64,000 bases of DNA, taken from positions 616,161 to 680,160 of the forward strand of contig NW_026945720.1 in the NCBI RefSeq assembly GCF_034702125.1. Direction: 5' to 3'. Each line of letters opens with the position of its first letter. Position 1 is the stretch's first letter. A program made the translations under genes and the position numbers. This DNA comes from Engraulis encrasicolus. Lineage: Eukaryota; Chordata; Actinopteri; Clupeiformes; Engraulidae. Positions 1 through 11,899 of this stretch are shown here, piece after piece. The notes beneath the pieces are model-generated. The model was not told the origin of the DNA and ran no database searches. It worked only from the letters and a program-made list of their open reading frames with translations.

Positions 1-38
1 CAGTGCAATTCATTGTCAACCTCCACTGGTCCCCTTAA

Positions 39-342
39 AGTGATACCGTCCCATTTTTGGAAAAAAGCTTATTTTACACCTTCCCTTGAGTTAAATAATA
101 GGGTTTTACCGTTCTCCTGTACTTTCAAACGTTTTCTAGTTATGAGCAAATTTTCTAGTTATGTGCAAATTTTGCCTCCAAACTAACGGTTAACATTGAG
201 TCCTATGAGACCAGTTAGAGTTAAAATTTGCACTGCCATACCCAGAGAATGGTTGAAAGTACAGGAGAATGGTAAAACCATATTATTTAACTCAAGAGGA
301 GGTGTAAAATAAGCTTATTTCCAAAAATGGGACAGTATCACT
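39..342. mobile_element. TTAA-flanked MITE, family A, copy 1
   Basis: A 304-bp inverted-repeat element. The left end begins AGTGATACCGTCCC and the right end closes GGGACAGTATCACT, and both sides are flanked by TTAA (35-38 and 343-346). The arms match over most of their length, including the AAAATAAGCTTATTT-like and GTACAGGAGAA segments. A TTAA duplication is typical of piggyBac or Kolobok-type elements, and no transposase is encoded. A relative lies at 8738-9048, and ends of the same type occur near 32,540 and 33,550. Confidence 0.75.
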
Positions 343-403
343 TTAAGGGCCGTACATCAGCAGTGCAGGAAAAAGTTATTGGAGTTGCTGTAGGCCTAGT
401 CCT

Positions 404-930
<527 letters not shown>

Positions 931-1020
931 ATTGGACTTGCTAGGGGTTTACTGCACTTTGCCTAATGAAGGAGGCCATTGTATTAGTTTAGGGCCTCTC
1001 GCAATGTTTCGATTTAATGT

Positions 1021-1107
1021 GCACACACACACACACACACACACACATACAGACACACACACACACACATGCCCACACATACACACACACGCACACGCAC
1101 ACACGCT
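1021..1107. repeat. (AC)n microsatellite
   Basis: A CA-rich tract of about 87 bp with GACA, GCCC and GCAC interruptions. It is separated from the larger array upstream by about 90 bp of unique sequence. Confidence 0.93.
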
Positions 1108-1976
1108 TGCCTCAGTCAATAGTTTTCTGAACAACCTATCCTCATCCCAAATGCGTAATATATGTGACTATTTGTTAAGCATGCCGATGCGTAAAAGAAC
1201 ATTACGCATTCGGAGCACCCCCTTACGGTGGACCGAAAGCACTGCATCATCAACTCTCAATGACTCGGGAATGCTCGGAAAAGCCAAAGCGCCTCCTTAT
1301 TGGTTGGTTAGAACGTACCAGGAGTTACGCATTTAGCACAGGGCCGTTTCTTCTGTAATCCTTCGTAAAAGAGGCATTGTGACTTTGGGATAGATTAAAA
1401 CACAATATGAGATTAATGTGTGCTTCATTGCACCCATCATTTGGGTGGTATATGCTCTTAGTACGTTTAAACCCATGGTCAGACGGTAGTGGTGGTGGTG
1501 CTGCAGATTGCACTTGTGTTAACTCTATGGTCATAGCAACCGTTGTCAAGGCAAACAAACATTTAAAAAAAAAAGTGTACATTTTCGAGAGATAGTACAA
1601 AACATACGAACTTGTTATTATTAATTATTGTTGTTGTTGTTGTAGAAAAATATCACATACACCTGTATGTTAAAGTCGAAACAGTCTGCCAGGGGTTATG
1701 TCGTGTAAAATAAATAGAGAAGAAACATTTCCTTGTGATGTTGATGCAATTACGGTAACCATTTCCTAAGCCTGATGACGAATTACAACGCCAGCGCTTT
1801 CTTTGAGAGAGGATCTATGTGAACCATATTTTATCTTGAATTTGTTTATAGCCATGGGAGAGTAAGTTACCAAATGCAAGGAAGGAGGAAGAAAACCATC
1901 CCACTTTCAAGAAAGAACTGAAATGTTATTTCAACTCCCTTGAAGGACTGAACATGTTGCATATTGTTATACGCGT
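1108..1976. other. no gene recognised
   Basis: Unique-looking sequence. It holds several dispersed ACGCATT/AATGCGT words (near 1151, 1204 and 1327) like those in the minisatellite that follows, and a short (TTG)n tract near 1626-1643. I see no coding region or RNA gene. Confidence 0.5.
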
Positions 1977-2250
1977 GCATTCAAAATGCGTAAATAAGCA
2001 GTACGCATGGGAAAGAGAGAGAAAACGTTTGCCATACTACGCATTCAAAATGCGTAAATAAGCAGTACGCATGGGAAAGAGAGAGAAAACGTTTGCTATA
2101 CTACGCATTCAAAATGCGTAATGAAACAGTACGCATAGGAAAAAAGAAAACGCGTTTCTTTTGTTACGCATTCAAAATGCGTAATGAATCAGTACGTATT
2201 GGGGAAAAAAAGAACACATTCATTGTGTACGCATTCTGAAGGCATCGGAA
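1977..2250. repeat. 64-bp minisatellite with palindromic core
   Basis: Four tandem units start at 1977, 2041, 2105 and 2165, and a fifth broken one starts at 2231. The periods are 64, 64, 60 and 66. Each unit holds a short inverted repeat, TACGCATT then a 3-nt spacer then AATGCGTA, followed by an A-rich GGGAAAGAGAGAAAACG-like segment. Units 1 and 2 are almost identical, while units 3-5 are diverged. Confidence 0.9.
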
Positions 2251-2671
2251 AAGGACTACCAGTGCTGGTAAAAAAAAAAAATGATCCCATATGTAATTCA
2301 CCTCTTCATTTTATTATCTTGCAAGTTCGATCTTAGTTTGCTATGTAGGCTATCCAGAAATGATTAGCTTCACTTGTGTTATGTCGAACCAGCGTGTTCT
2401 TTCATTGACTTGTCGCCTACTACATAACAAAGTGACAATGCTTGTTTACACATACTTTATTTACAGACAGGCACAACATACGGTATAGCAAGTCAATGAT
2501 GTGTAGCATTATGAAAATGATTGATCCAACAGCTTGCAGTAGGCCTAAACCACCCATCAGGTATTCTGTTGCTTTACATAAGGTGGCGCTTATCATCCAG
2601 CGCGCGTCAGTTCACATGATGCCTGCCTTACAAAGGCAAAGACAAGTAGCATAACTAAACTAACATTGAAT

Positions 2672-2675
<4 letters not shown>

Positions 2676-2711
<36 letters not shown>
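2676..2711. repeat. (AG)n microsatellite
   Basis: A run of about 18 AG dinucleotides. The following 2712-3188 holds a GC-richer stretch (2,790-2,910) and a poly-T/poly-A junction near 2923, with no recognisable gene. Confidence 0.95.
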
Positions 2712-2713
<2 letters not shown>

Positions 2714-3188
2714 ATTCATATCTGAAACTGGACACATTTGGAACTTGGCTTCATCACAAGACTTTTTCTTATTTCTTGGAGTGTTGACGCAGGACCTGGG
2801 AGGACTTCAGAGGGGCCCCAGCATACCAGTTTGATACCACACCAGTGGTGCCTTCTCCAAGCTTCCATCGCCCCCGATGTCATCATCCTCATCGTCGTCT
2901 CCACCTCTTCAGCTTTTTCTTTTTTTTAAAAAAGAACCCCCACCCCTTAATTCACTAAAACAGCGCTACATTGTTTACAAGCTGTCCCCAATACTGTATA
3001 TTACTGAAGTAATATCTTAATTCAATTACAACACAGTGGTAAACACACAAGTTATCAGTCATACATATCTCCTCCACTGTTCAGATTCAAAGCATTCTCC
3101 TATGGTTGTCGATTCAATGTGCCATGAACCTTCCATTTCCTCCTCACTAATGCGTTAAAGGCCACAGTATGAATGTAACATGTACCAT

Positions 3189-3490
3189 GGGGAGCATTCC
3201 AATATGCAGACTTCCTTGCTCACTTGCCCGCTTGTGACCTTACGTATGATGAAGTCAAAGACGACAGAAAATGTATTCAATGTCTTGCAAAATGCACAAT
3301 TCTAATGTAATTTCATCGTTTGGAATTGGGATGGTGAATGAAGAACAGTCGTCCCCCCCCCCTCCAAAAATGTTGTGGCTACGCTGACGGCAGGAAAGCC
3401 TTGTTTTCTCTACGGAGACAGGGCGTCAGCAAAACACGAGGCCACAAGCACAAGTGGAGGATGGAAGTCTGCATGTTAGAATACACTCCT
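3189..3490. repeat. diverged fold-back element
   Basis: The arm at 3189-3240 (around ATGCAGACTTCC) is an imperfect inverted match to 3438-3489 (around GGAAGTCTGCAT), roughly 70% by eye. A poly-C tract near 3352-3364 lies in the loop. It looks like an old MITE. No target duplication was found. Confidence 0.45.
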
Positions 3491-4284
3491 AGTCTGAATT
3501 GGCCTGAGGTGATGTCAGAGGGAGAAAGTTTGTTCGTACCGAGTTTGTTGGTGATGAAGGAGTGATGCTTTTGCTCTGCAGCGGGCATGCACATTTTGCC
3601 AGTTTGATGCATTCTGGTAATCAGTGCACATGCACGCTGCATAGCACAAGCACCACTGCATCATCACGAAAGAACCCACCGTCTGGGTGACAAAACAAGT
3701 GGAATGGAGTGCTGTGATCTGAGGACTAAATTTCAGTTCACTTTCTCTCTGCTGAAAAAGCACAAGCAAGGGTAGCAAGGCAGCTATCACCTAAAGCCAC
3801 CAGACTTTGTACACCGCATACATGCATTGTGTGATGTAATAAAAGGACCCACGCCATGGGGTGTCTGTGTTGCTTTATTTTTTTAAAGAGTAAAATAGTT
3901 AACCATGAAGCGGCAAACTAAAAACAAAGCATAGTGGATTTTATTTTTGTTCAGCACCCACGACGACAGCCATCTTCTACCACTGCAAGGGAGAAAACAA
4001 ACAAACAAACAAACAAACAAAAAATCATTAAACAGTAGCAGCATGTGGAAAAATCTGTCACTGAAATTTACTTTCTGTTATTATACTGACAATGAATGTA
4101 GGAGTGCTCACCATGTACAGTGTTTCCAGAAAACATGGATACGTAGCACACCCTGAGAAACATAAAATGAGAGGAAACATGTCAGAACCACAACAGACCA
4201 CGACACGAGGTCCTGAGCCAAGCAGCTAAATTTCAAAAACATTTGTTGACATGTTGAATATCCCAACTACAACGTTGCCTCAAG
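3491..4284. other. no gene recognised; (AAAC)n at about 4000-4021
   Basis: AT-rich sequence with a short AAAC tetranucleotide run at about 4000-4021. Short reading frames are present on both strands, but none has recognisable motifs or splice context. Confidence 0.5.
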
Positions 4285-5445
4285 CAGTGTTCACGCTAGA
4301 ATTCTCGCTGGCCAGACAAGTGGCCGGCTGTATTGCAGAATACCGGACATATGGAATATCCAACGGACCTTCCCTCATATAGCCAACCACACACTCCTTA
4401 ATGGGTCAAAGTGGCTAGTAAATTGGTCTTTTCTAGCAAAACTTAAATTTCACTAGCATTTGGCCAGTTGGCTGGTGTTAATTTAGAGCCCTGCTTGTAT
4501 GCACGGGGAGCAAACGCGCGCTCTCTTTCAGAGACCAGAGAGCTCGAACTGGGAAAAAAAAACAGCCACCCAACGTGCAGCGTGCATATCTAGCCGAAGT
4601 TAGACTGAAAACATTGTGTTTTGTCCGCAAACCAAAGAGGATTTCCCTACTCAAATTGGGTAACGAGGAGATGACTGTAATGGTAGTGCAGTAACAGAAA
4701 CGACACAACTGAAATTTGAACTGTATTGCAATGTGTTCCTTCCTGCGCTCTCAAAGGTAATGGAATCGACACGTTGCGTACGACGCTCTATGTGGGCGTG
4801 TGAGTTACATCCATTTTGGCCAGAGATGAAAAAAAAGTTTTAAAGCCCTGCATGCTCTTTCGCTGGGACTTCTCGTGAGCACATCTTTCTCTGAAATGTT
4901 TATGATTTGACCCTCTACTGTTGCCTACTTGGCAATCCACCACCGTTTTTCAGCAGAGGTAAAGTGAAAGTAATTGGATGCTGAAATGCTGCGCATGCCA
5001 TCGCATTGTGTCCCAAACAGTTGACTTTGCAACTGGGCATGAAACGGTTTTGCAAATGCAACGCCCTTTGTTGTGTTCACTGGTATATTGGTAAAATGGG
5101 CAACAAAAAGCAGAATAGTTCCTCGACAGCAGCCAGCGTGAGTCAAGTGATTGGGAAGCATATAACCTCACTGGGGACAATGACGTGGGGATGAGAGCGC
5201 AAGCAACACTATAGCGTGCTGTTTATGACACGTTCATTTAGGCTTTTCACAATTATTTTCAGCTTTGTTCAATTTCATATTACTGGTGTTTTGTCACATT
5301 CAATGTTTAAAATGAGCTAGTAATATTTACTGATTAATTGTAGTCATTTTTGTCGGACATTTTGTCAGGTCACATTTTACTTTGCCAGTCATTCATGCAT
5401 GCGAAACGGCCAATGTCCGGCCACAGCCGGCTAACGTGAACCTTG
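4285..5445. mobile_element. non-autonomous hAT-like element, 1.16 kb
   Basis: The termini are CAGTGTTCACG at the left and CGTGAACCTTG at the right, an imperfect inverted repeat. They are flanked by GCCTCAAG (4277-4284) and GCCTCAAA (5446-5453), an 8-bp target duplication with one mismatch, the length expected for hAT. An internal segment ending AGCCCTG at 4493 resembles, in inverse orientation, the end of the hAT MITE at 34,554. This suggests nesting or a shared family. No transposase frame is visible. Confidence 0.6.
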
Positions 5446-6988
5446 GCCTCAAAGACTCACAGATTAATAATAACAAGGCTCTATGCCGTGCTAGGTACCG
5501 ATTGTCCGGCACTCAGTTCGACAGTGCCCCTTTAACACATCTAAAAAAAATGATCATAGAAACAACAGATTTTGTATCAATACTACCGCTTCACAGAGTG
5601 AACAGAATTCCCACCTTAGGCTAAGGCCCGCCCTAAAATGTTGTATCGCAGCACGGCAAAAGGACGAGGCCGGACAGAAGTCGGACAGTTTGACACTCGA
5701 TGCAGAAATCGCATGTTTTCAAGTCGGGTTTAGCAAGATATTACGGTCATATTATTATTAAAATATGATTGGAAATTGTGTCTGGGGCATCTGTGACAAA
5801 GGTGCTAGTTTCCCCGCAAAACACAAACCCGTGTCAAGGTAGGATTTTGGTTTTATTGTCTATTTAATGAAGAAAACAGCTAGCAAAGTTAACCATCAGT
5901 CACGTCAGGATCGTTTTGTCTAGCAGCTGATGGACGTTATTTTGTTAGGCTACTGAAGATATAAACGCCAAACGTTAACTGATGTGGTTGCACAGATTTT
6001 CTAGAGAGGTGGTGGTAGCTTTGAGGATGACTACAGCAGTCACGTCGGGTGATTTTGTCTAGCAGTTTCAGCAAGGGCTCACAGATACGAGTTAGCTGAC
6101 CATGGTGCCAGCTACAGCACGCCTATCGATAATCCAGGTGAGAAGGTGAGAGAGCCCAAAACAGTTTAACAACTGTGATGCAAGACAATTAAGGAAATAA
6201 ATACTTATTTATTAGGGGGTGAACAACTGCTGTGATTTACAGTCACAAACCATGTTGACATCGCAGCACAGAAAGAAAGAAAGAAAGCTCATCTGCCCGA
6301 CCTAGCGACTGTAACACAAGGGGGCCGAGCTTAGCCAAAGGCGAATTGTGTACCGGTACTTACACCCATGTTTCAGGATGCTGTCAATCATTCTTCTTGT
6401 TGTTACACTTTTCCACAGCTGAGAGCAAGATGGCCTTTTCCTCCCTTATCTTTCGATGCATAGAGGCTGGAGATGATGTTTCTGCGTTACACATGAAGAG
6501 AAAATGTTCACTTTAATACATGTTAGTGTCAAAGCATGGCAAGACGTGCAAAGAGATCACACAAAATGCCTTGCTTAAAGCCTCGTTCACACACATTGCT
6601 GAGCGAGTAACTAGCAGCGACGTGTCACAGCGAGACGAGCAGGCGAGTACTGTACAAGCGATGCAATGTGGGCGGAAATGAAAACATTAGGCTCGGACGC
6701 AACTGAGCAGGAACTTGCTTGATCGCAAAGAGATTTGCTTGGTCTAATAAAGGTGGGGTTGAATGCTTGACAAACAAGATGGACAGTTTTTTTTCTAACG
6801 TGACTTCTCAAGACATAAAAACACAGCAGCCAGTGAACTGTCTCACAGCCATGTGGACTACACCCGCAATTTACGTCAGATAGATGAATGCCAATCAGGG
6901 TAGCATGGAGGAGGTCCCATGCCAGAGCAGTAGCTCTTACCTTACTGCGCCGCTGCTTAGCGAAAATTTCGTTCCCGCGATGGCTCGG
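5446..6988. other. no gene recognised
   Basis: Mixed-composition sequence with a short (GAAA)n run near 6271-6288. A 166-codon minus-strand frame at 6611-7111 runs into a hairpin and has no recognisable domain. I see no exon with convincing splice sites. Confidence 0.45.
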
Positions 6989-7129
6989 TAGGATGGTGGT
7001 CCAGGTGTGAGAGAGCATATATACCCCCTCATCCCTGTTCATGATACTTGGGTTGAGCTTTCTGATCTCCATAGACTCCTGAGGGATGAGAGGGCATATA
7101 TGCTCTCTCACACCTGGACCACCATCCTA
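6989..7129. repeat. long near-perfect hairpin
   Basis: The outer arms 6989-7022 and 7096-7129 are a perfect 34-bp inverted repeat (left arm starts TAGGATGGTGGTCC). The pairing continues inward for about 20 bp with about two mismatches (CCCCTCATCCCT against AGGGATGAG). The stem is therefore about 54 bp around a loop of about 33 nt. It could be a young fold-back MITE or a transcribed hairpin. No flanking duplication was found. Confidence 0.75.
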
Positions 7130-7920
7130 AGAGGACAACTCTAACAGCAGGAGGTGTGACCAACGTGTCATTATTGGAAGGGAGGTCACACCTCCACAAT
7201 ATCATCAGCTGATTTTAAAGCACGTCACTCATCAACATCACAGTGACCCTCTGATGAAGAAGTGAAAGTGACACCGTCGAAACATGTCAGGTAAAAGATA
7301 AAAACTTTTACATGTCTTAAGGCAAAGGAAAATCCAAAGTGTTTAAGACCCTATTTTAACTCTGAGCGAGGCGAGTAACCAATTGGAATGCAGAGTTCGG
7401 TACTTCTCATTGGCAGTTAAAACCGCGGGAACGTTTAGCGAACGTTCCGTGAGAGAGCGACTAGTGAAAGTACAATAGAAAGCAAGTTGGTTCACTTCAG
7501 AACGCCTCGGCCAGAGAAGACGGGGCAACTGAAATGTTTGTTGTTGCATTGCGTTTAAAGCATAACAACGGACGTCATCACCTCTTCGTCAGTCAAACCA
7601 TATTGATATGACTACACAAAATACAAAGAAACATGTTCTTTCCCTCAGTATTTAGGTTGTGAGTATCCCCAAAATGTGAAGGCCCAAGCAGTAGGCTCCT
7701 TCTTGAAGGCGGTAGCCTCAATGATCAGAGGCACACTGATGTTAGTGAAAAAAGGATTCAAATTCTTTATTTTAAGGGATAACGCTGCCAGTATTCATCA
7801 GGGCAAACTTTGTTACTTCTTACAAAGGTGCTTTTAAAATGGATTCCAGGTCAAGTGACCCAGTGACATGGCCTATCAATATAAGTGCATTGTGAAATAC
7901 TTGAGATGAATAATAATCCC

Positions 7921-7971
<51 letters not shown>

Positions 7972-8322
7972 GGGACCAGATAAGCACTCAGTTTTAAAAT
8001 TGTACAAAGACAGAGGTGCCGGGGCAAAGGTAGACAGGTAAACATAGCCTCAACTGAAGCCTTTGAATATTAGACGACTACGGCAATGTTCATCACGAGT
8101 CTGAAGTGGACCAGTTTGCTTTCTATTGTCGGCCGTCCTGGACTGTGGACTGTGGAGTGCACCAAGAAGCAGAGACTTACGTTTTACCCGACACTCTGAG
8201 CTCTCCAGTCATCTCTGCCACCTCCAAGGTTATTCCAGGCCTTCCTCAAGAGCTAGAGGATTTTTCAAACACAATAAACAAATGATGAGGGTGAAATGTT
8301 TACAACTTTAATTGCTGCTAAG
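7130..8322. other. no gene recognised; (AAT)n microsatellite at 7921-7971
   Basis: Contains a (TAA)n run of about 17 units at 7921-7971. A GATGAAGAAGTGAAAG...CGAAAC motif near 7253-7285 resembles the DNA near 26,560 and is probably a repeat fragment. No gene is supported. Confidence 0.5.
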
Positions 8323-8681
8323 TAGGGATGCAAATTATCGATTAATTCATTAATCGTTAGTTGATAGTCTTATCGATCGACTTACGATTAATTGATAAGC
8401 GGCGTTTTCCCCGAAATCTCAATGTTTCTCGGAAAAAACTACTAAATCTAAACATTTTAATTAAAAATTGAGATAAAATACCACATTTAAATTAATTCTA
8501 TTTCAATTCTTTAATCCAAAGGTGATTTAAATATTCCCACTATTCACACCCCTCTTCACATGCCCATTTCACCTGGGTCTCTTGTCAGTTGAATTGTCGA
8601 TTAATTGCGATTAATATTTTTTAATCGATTAATGCATTGATCGATTAAAGTCGATTAATCGATTAATCGTTTGCATCCCTA
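8323..8681. mobile_element. hAT MITE with perfect 8-bp target duplication
   Basis: A 359-bp element with termini TAGGGATGCAAA and TTTGCATCCCTA. It is flanked by CTGCTAAG on both sides (8315-8322 and 8682-8689). The subterminal regions are rich in ATCGATTAAT-type words. It has no coding capacity and would be moved by an hAT transposase supplied from elsewhere. Confidence 0.92.
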
Positions 8682-8737
8682 CTGCTAAGCAACTGATAAG
8701 ACCTCCACTACTACGCAGTTAATCACAAAGACTTTAA

Positions 8738-9048
8738 CTCCTGTCCCATTTTTGGAAATAAGCTCATTATTTGGAAATAAGCTGTACACCTTACCTTGAG
8801 TTAAATGATTGGGTTTCACCCTTCTCCTGTATTTTCAACCGTTCTCTGGGTATGGCAGTACAAATTTTACCCCCAAGCTAGCAGTTAACATCGAGTCCTA
8901 TGTGACCAGCTAGCCGCCAGCTTTAGGGTAAACTTTGTACTGTCGTACTGAGACAACGGCAGGAAGTACAGGAGAAAGGTAAAACCCAATCATTTAACTC
9001 AATGAGAGGTGTAAAATGAGCTTATTTCCAAAAATGGGACAGTATCAC
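8738..9048. mobile_element. TTAA-type MITE, family A, copy 2
   Basis: Same family as 39-342. The left end has CTGTCCCATTTTTGGAAATAAGC after TTAA (8734-8737), and the right end has GGGACAGTATCACT followed by TCAA. An internal GGAAATAAGCT duplication and a decayed right TTAA suggest an older insertion. Confidence 0.65.
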
Positions 9049-9136
9049 TTCAAGGCCAAAATGCAGCATAGCAACAACACAGCCATGCAAGTTGCAAAAG
9101 ATCAACCTGGGGGGTATTCCAAGAACTTGGCTAATG

Positions 9137-9287
9137 TTGGATTTAAAGGGACACTGTGCAGGAAATGGTCAAAAAAGGTACTGCAACTTTGCTGCTTATT
9201 GAAATTGGGCTGCCTATTGCCAAATTTGATCTTTACATGAAAGTTTACTAAGTATTAAACAAATATTTTCTAGTATGGTCCAAGTAC
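9137..9287. mobile_element. truncated MITE, family B
   Basis: Begins TTTAAAGGGACACTGTGCAGG, like the element at 26,015, and follows it through the TATGGTCCAAGTA segment at 9287. There an unrelated terminus (CAGGGGCGG) takes over. Only the left half is present. Confidence 0.6.
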
Positions 9288-10387
9288 CAGGGGCGGCGCC
9301 ACGGGGTTGCTTAGGGTTGCTATGGAAACCCCTCGAAATTAATCAGCAACTGCTGAGCAACCCCTGACTTTTCGTCAATATAAAATATAATGCAATTTTC
9401 CGTAAAATAGTATTGAATGAGTATGTTCAACTAAACCTTTGGCCGAATGACATTCGACATTCACATTCGTGTCATATGAATCAGATTATGTGCATGCATA
9501 GCCTTGAGAAATGAGAAACGTCAATATTTCAGGGCAGTGGTCTGGTCTGTCGTTTCAACTCGAGTTACACTTACAGCAGCCTGGAACTATCCTCCCCTCC
9601 CCCTCACCGTGCCCAGTTCCCGAGTGTTGGGCATGCGCACATTCTGCTAAAGTGACAGAACAGATAGGCCTATTAACTGTTTTAAAATTCCAACATCGGT
9701 AGCTTTGAATAACCCACGACATGACATGTTAGAAAAGCCTGGATTATCTTCGTGAATCCTGACCATGACAGCCGGACCGGCAGCGTCTAGGGAGCGGTAG
9801 CTCGTAGCACGTAGCAGGCTCGTAGCACGTAGCAGGCCAACAACGGTGGCTATCCCTACTGATGGATCTGTGAATGACTTCGGCACTGATAAAACCCTAT
9901 CAGGTTTTGTTGAAAGAATACCTCGTGAGATATTTTGGTTTGAAAAGACGTTCATTTCCCTCTATCTGGGAACTGGGATTGGCTCGAGTAAGTTATTCCA
10001 TTGCAGAGGATATTCCTTGCAGAGGATGCATTCTGTATCATTAGACACAATCTTTTCAATCTCTCTGAAGTGATTTCAGAAACATGCTATCGAAACTGGG
10101 AAAGGCAAGCATGCAACTTTCAAGGAACATTCAGTAACTTGAAGCGATAGGCTATGGCGAGATTCAGAAAAGCGCAGAACAGTTGGATCGCAGAGATGAC
10201 ATGTCAGCTGAGCCATATAGCTCTAGATATGCTGGCGTTTTAGTGGCGAGTCTCATCTGCGTTAGTGGCGATATTGCTGTCTAGTTCTGGATGCTAACAG
10301 GAGGCGAGATGTGGAAGTTTAGCCTGGAGAAACGCCGACACATGATTGACAAAAGACAGCGCTGCCACTCTACTCATAGTAAGTCAC

Positions 10388-10425
<38 letters not shown>

Positions 10426-10861
10426 CATGCATATGTGTGTGATGGCAATTGCAATATTGTACTATGCCTCTGTTGGTTGCTTTGAAATACACCCGGCCGC
10501 CGCGCCGTGGCGTTTTGTTTTCTATTCAGTTTGAGATGCTTGCTGCTCGTCATCTAATAGGCCTATGTCATGTGCACATGCAGTTGTTGTTGGTGGCGGT
10601 GTGTGCTTTGTCTGTGTTGGCATTTGGCAAAAGGCAGCTAACTACTCCTCTGTTGGTTGCTTTGCTTTGAATTGCACCTGTCGTCAGAGGTGCATCTTAT
10701 CACCAGGCTAGAGAGGTAGGCCTAGCCGCTTAGGGCCCCCAAGCCGATGGTGAATAACAGCTAGCTTAAGACGATAAACTACTATAGTGGCGATTTGTTG
10801 CAAATGATAGGCCTAATTCTTTAAAATATTCGCTCCCAACTTGCCCTAGAATCGCCGCTGT
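9288..10861. mobile_element. probable degenerate hAT-like element
   Basis: The left end CAGGGGCGGCGCC starts where the family-B MITE breaks off. A diverged inverse end, AATCGCCGCTG, lies at about 10,848-10,861. The interior holds repeated AGTGGCGA words, a (GT)n tract at 10,387-10,420 and a short open frame ending at a GTAAGT donor-like site (10,379). No intact transposase is seen, and no target duplication was confirmed. Confidence 0.35.
10387..10420. repeat. (GT)n microsatellite
   Basis: A GT run of about 16 units followed by GCGCGCATGC. It lies in the degenerate hAT-like interval. Confidence 0.9.
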
Positions 10862-11053
10862 CAGTCGTGGTGTTTTTGTTGTTGTTGAGTTCGAGATTCT
10901 GTGTCTAATTTATTTCGGCTCGCGCGCCTGTGTGTGTGCGCGCGCGCAATCTGTGCATGTGTGAGAGCGCACGCTGTCCTGTCATGTTTAATGTAATGAT
11001 TATTGTGAGGGATTTGGGCTGCGCAAATGGTCAAATAAGCAAAATTAAGATAA

Positions 11054-11079
11054 CTAGATTGCATTCTCACAGAAAATGC
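11054..11079 (-). other. Helitron 3' terminal hairpin and CTAG end, copy 1
   Basis: On the minus strand this reads GCATTTTC-TGT-GAGAATGC, an 8-bp stem with one G-T pair and a 3-nt loop, then AAT, then CTAG, followed by TT in the flank. A hairpin a few bases before CTRR is the diagnostic 3' terminator of Helitrons. The same sequence ends copy 2 at 44,747-44,772, where the flank beyond is different. Confidence 0.75.
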
Positions 11080-11899
11080 TGGAAGCGGGCTTGCCTGTGC
11101 TGCATGAGGAAGCACAGATTAACAGATACATTAATAACAAGTTAGCTGGTAAATATTACCTGTAGAAAACCGAAAACACAGTTAATTACTTAACACTGTT
11201 TTATTGTTCTCGTAATTACAAGGATGATAGTACAAAAAAGGATTTTATTTGCAACATGTATAGAAATGGTTTAACATTTTAATTTAAAATAGAGCATGTA
11301 CTGTGCATACAATGCAATAGTATAGCTTGTATTAATTCTTGTAACGAGTATGACCAAAATTAATTGCAGTCTTTATTCAGTAAATTGCAAATAACTTAGA
11401 TAAAAACAAGATAGTATCAATGCTTAGAAAAGCACACAAGGAATAAAACACCTACAACTTATCACAACCACACACCTTTACACATCCAAGTACATCCAAG
11501 ACTACAGATCACAGCCTTATACTACATAAACATTCAGAAATATTATACTTTAGCAGCACAGTTTCCACAGGATTTGACAATTGAGTAAAAACTCTTATAG
11601 GGCGTTTGCATTTGTCAGATGAGGTACTTCAGTTAGTATATGGATTCCTTCTATATAGTTTGCCAGATGGTAAGAGGTGAAACAGTCCATGTTTAGGATG
11701 GCTGGGATTCAGCGGACCAGCATGTCAACAGTGATAGCTTTTGAGAGATGTTCTTCCTAAAAGTTCTCAGTCTGAGGTAAAGTCTATGCTGGACTGTCTT
11801 CACTAGCCCAGGCGTATTTACATCCCAAGCCAATGGATGACAATGACTAAGTAAGAAGTGGATCATGGACTCTGTGTGGAGCTGATCCGTTAAGGGGCT
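11080..11899. other. noncoding 3' part of Helitron copy 1
   Basis: AT-rich sequence shared with copy 2 (44,773-45,600). No reading frame of note and no repeat recognised, apart from the shared word CAGATGAGGTACTTCAGTTAG, which recurs near 12,100. Confidence 0.5.

Noticed and set aside
6611..7111. 166-residue minus-strand frame
   Set aside because: It overlaps the long hairpin and shows no domain or splice signals.
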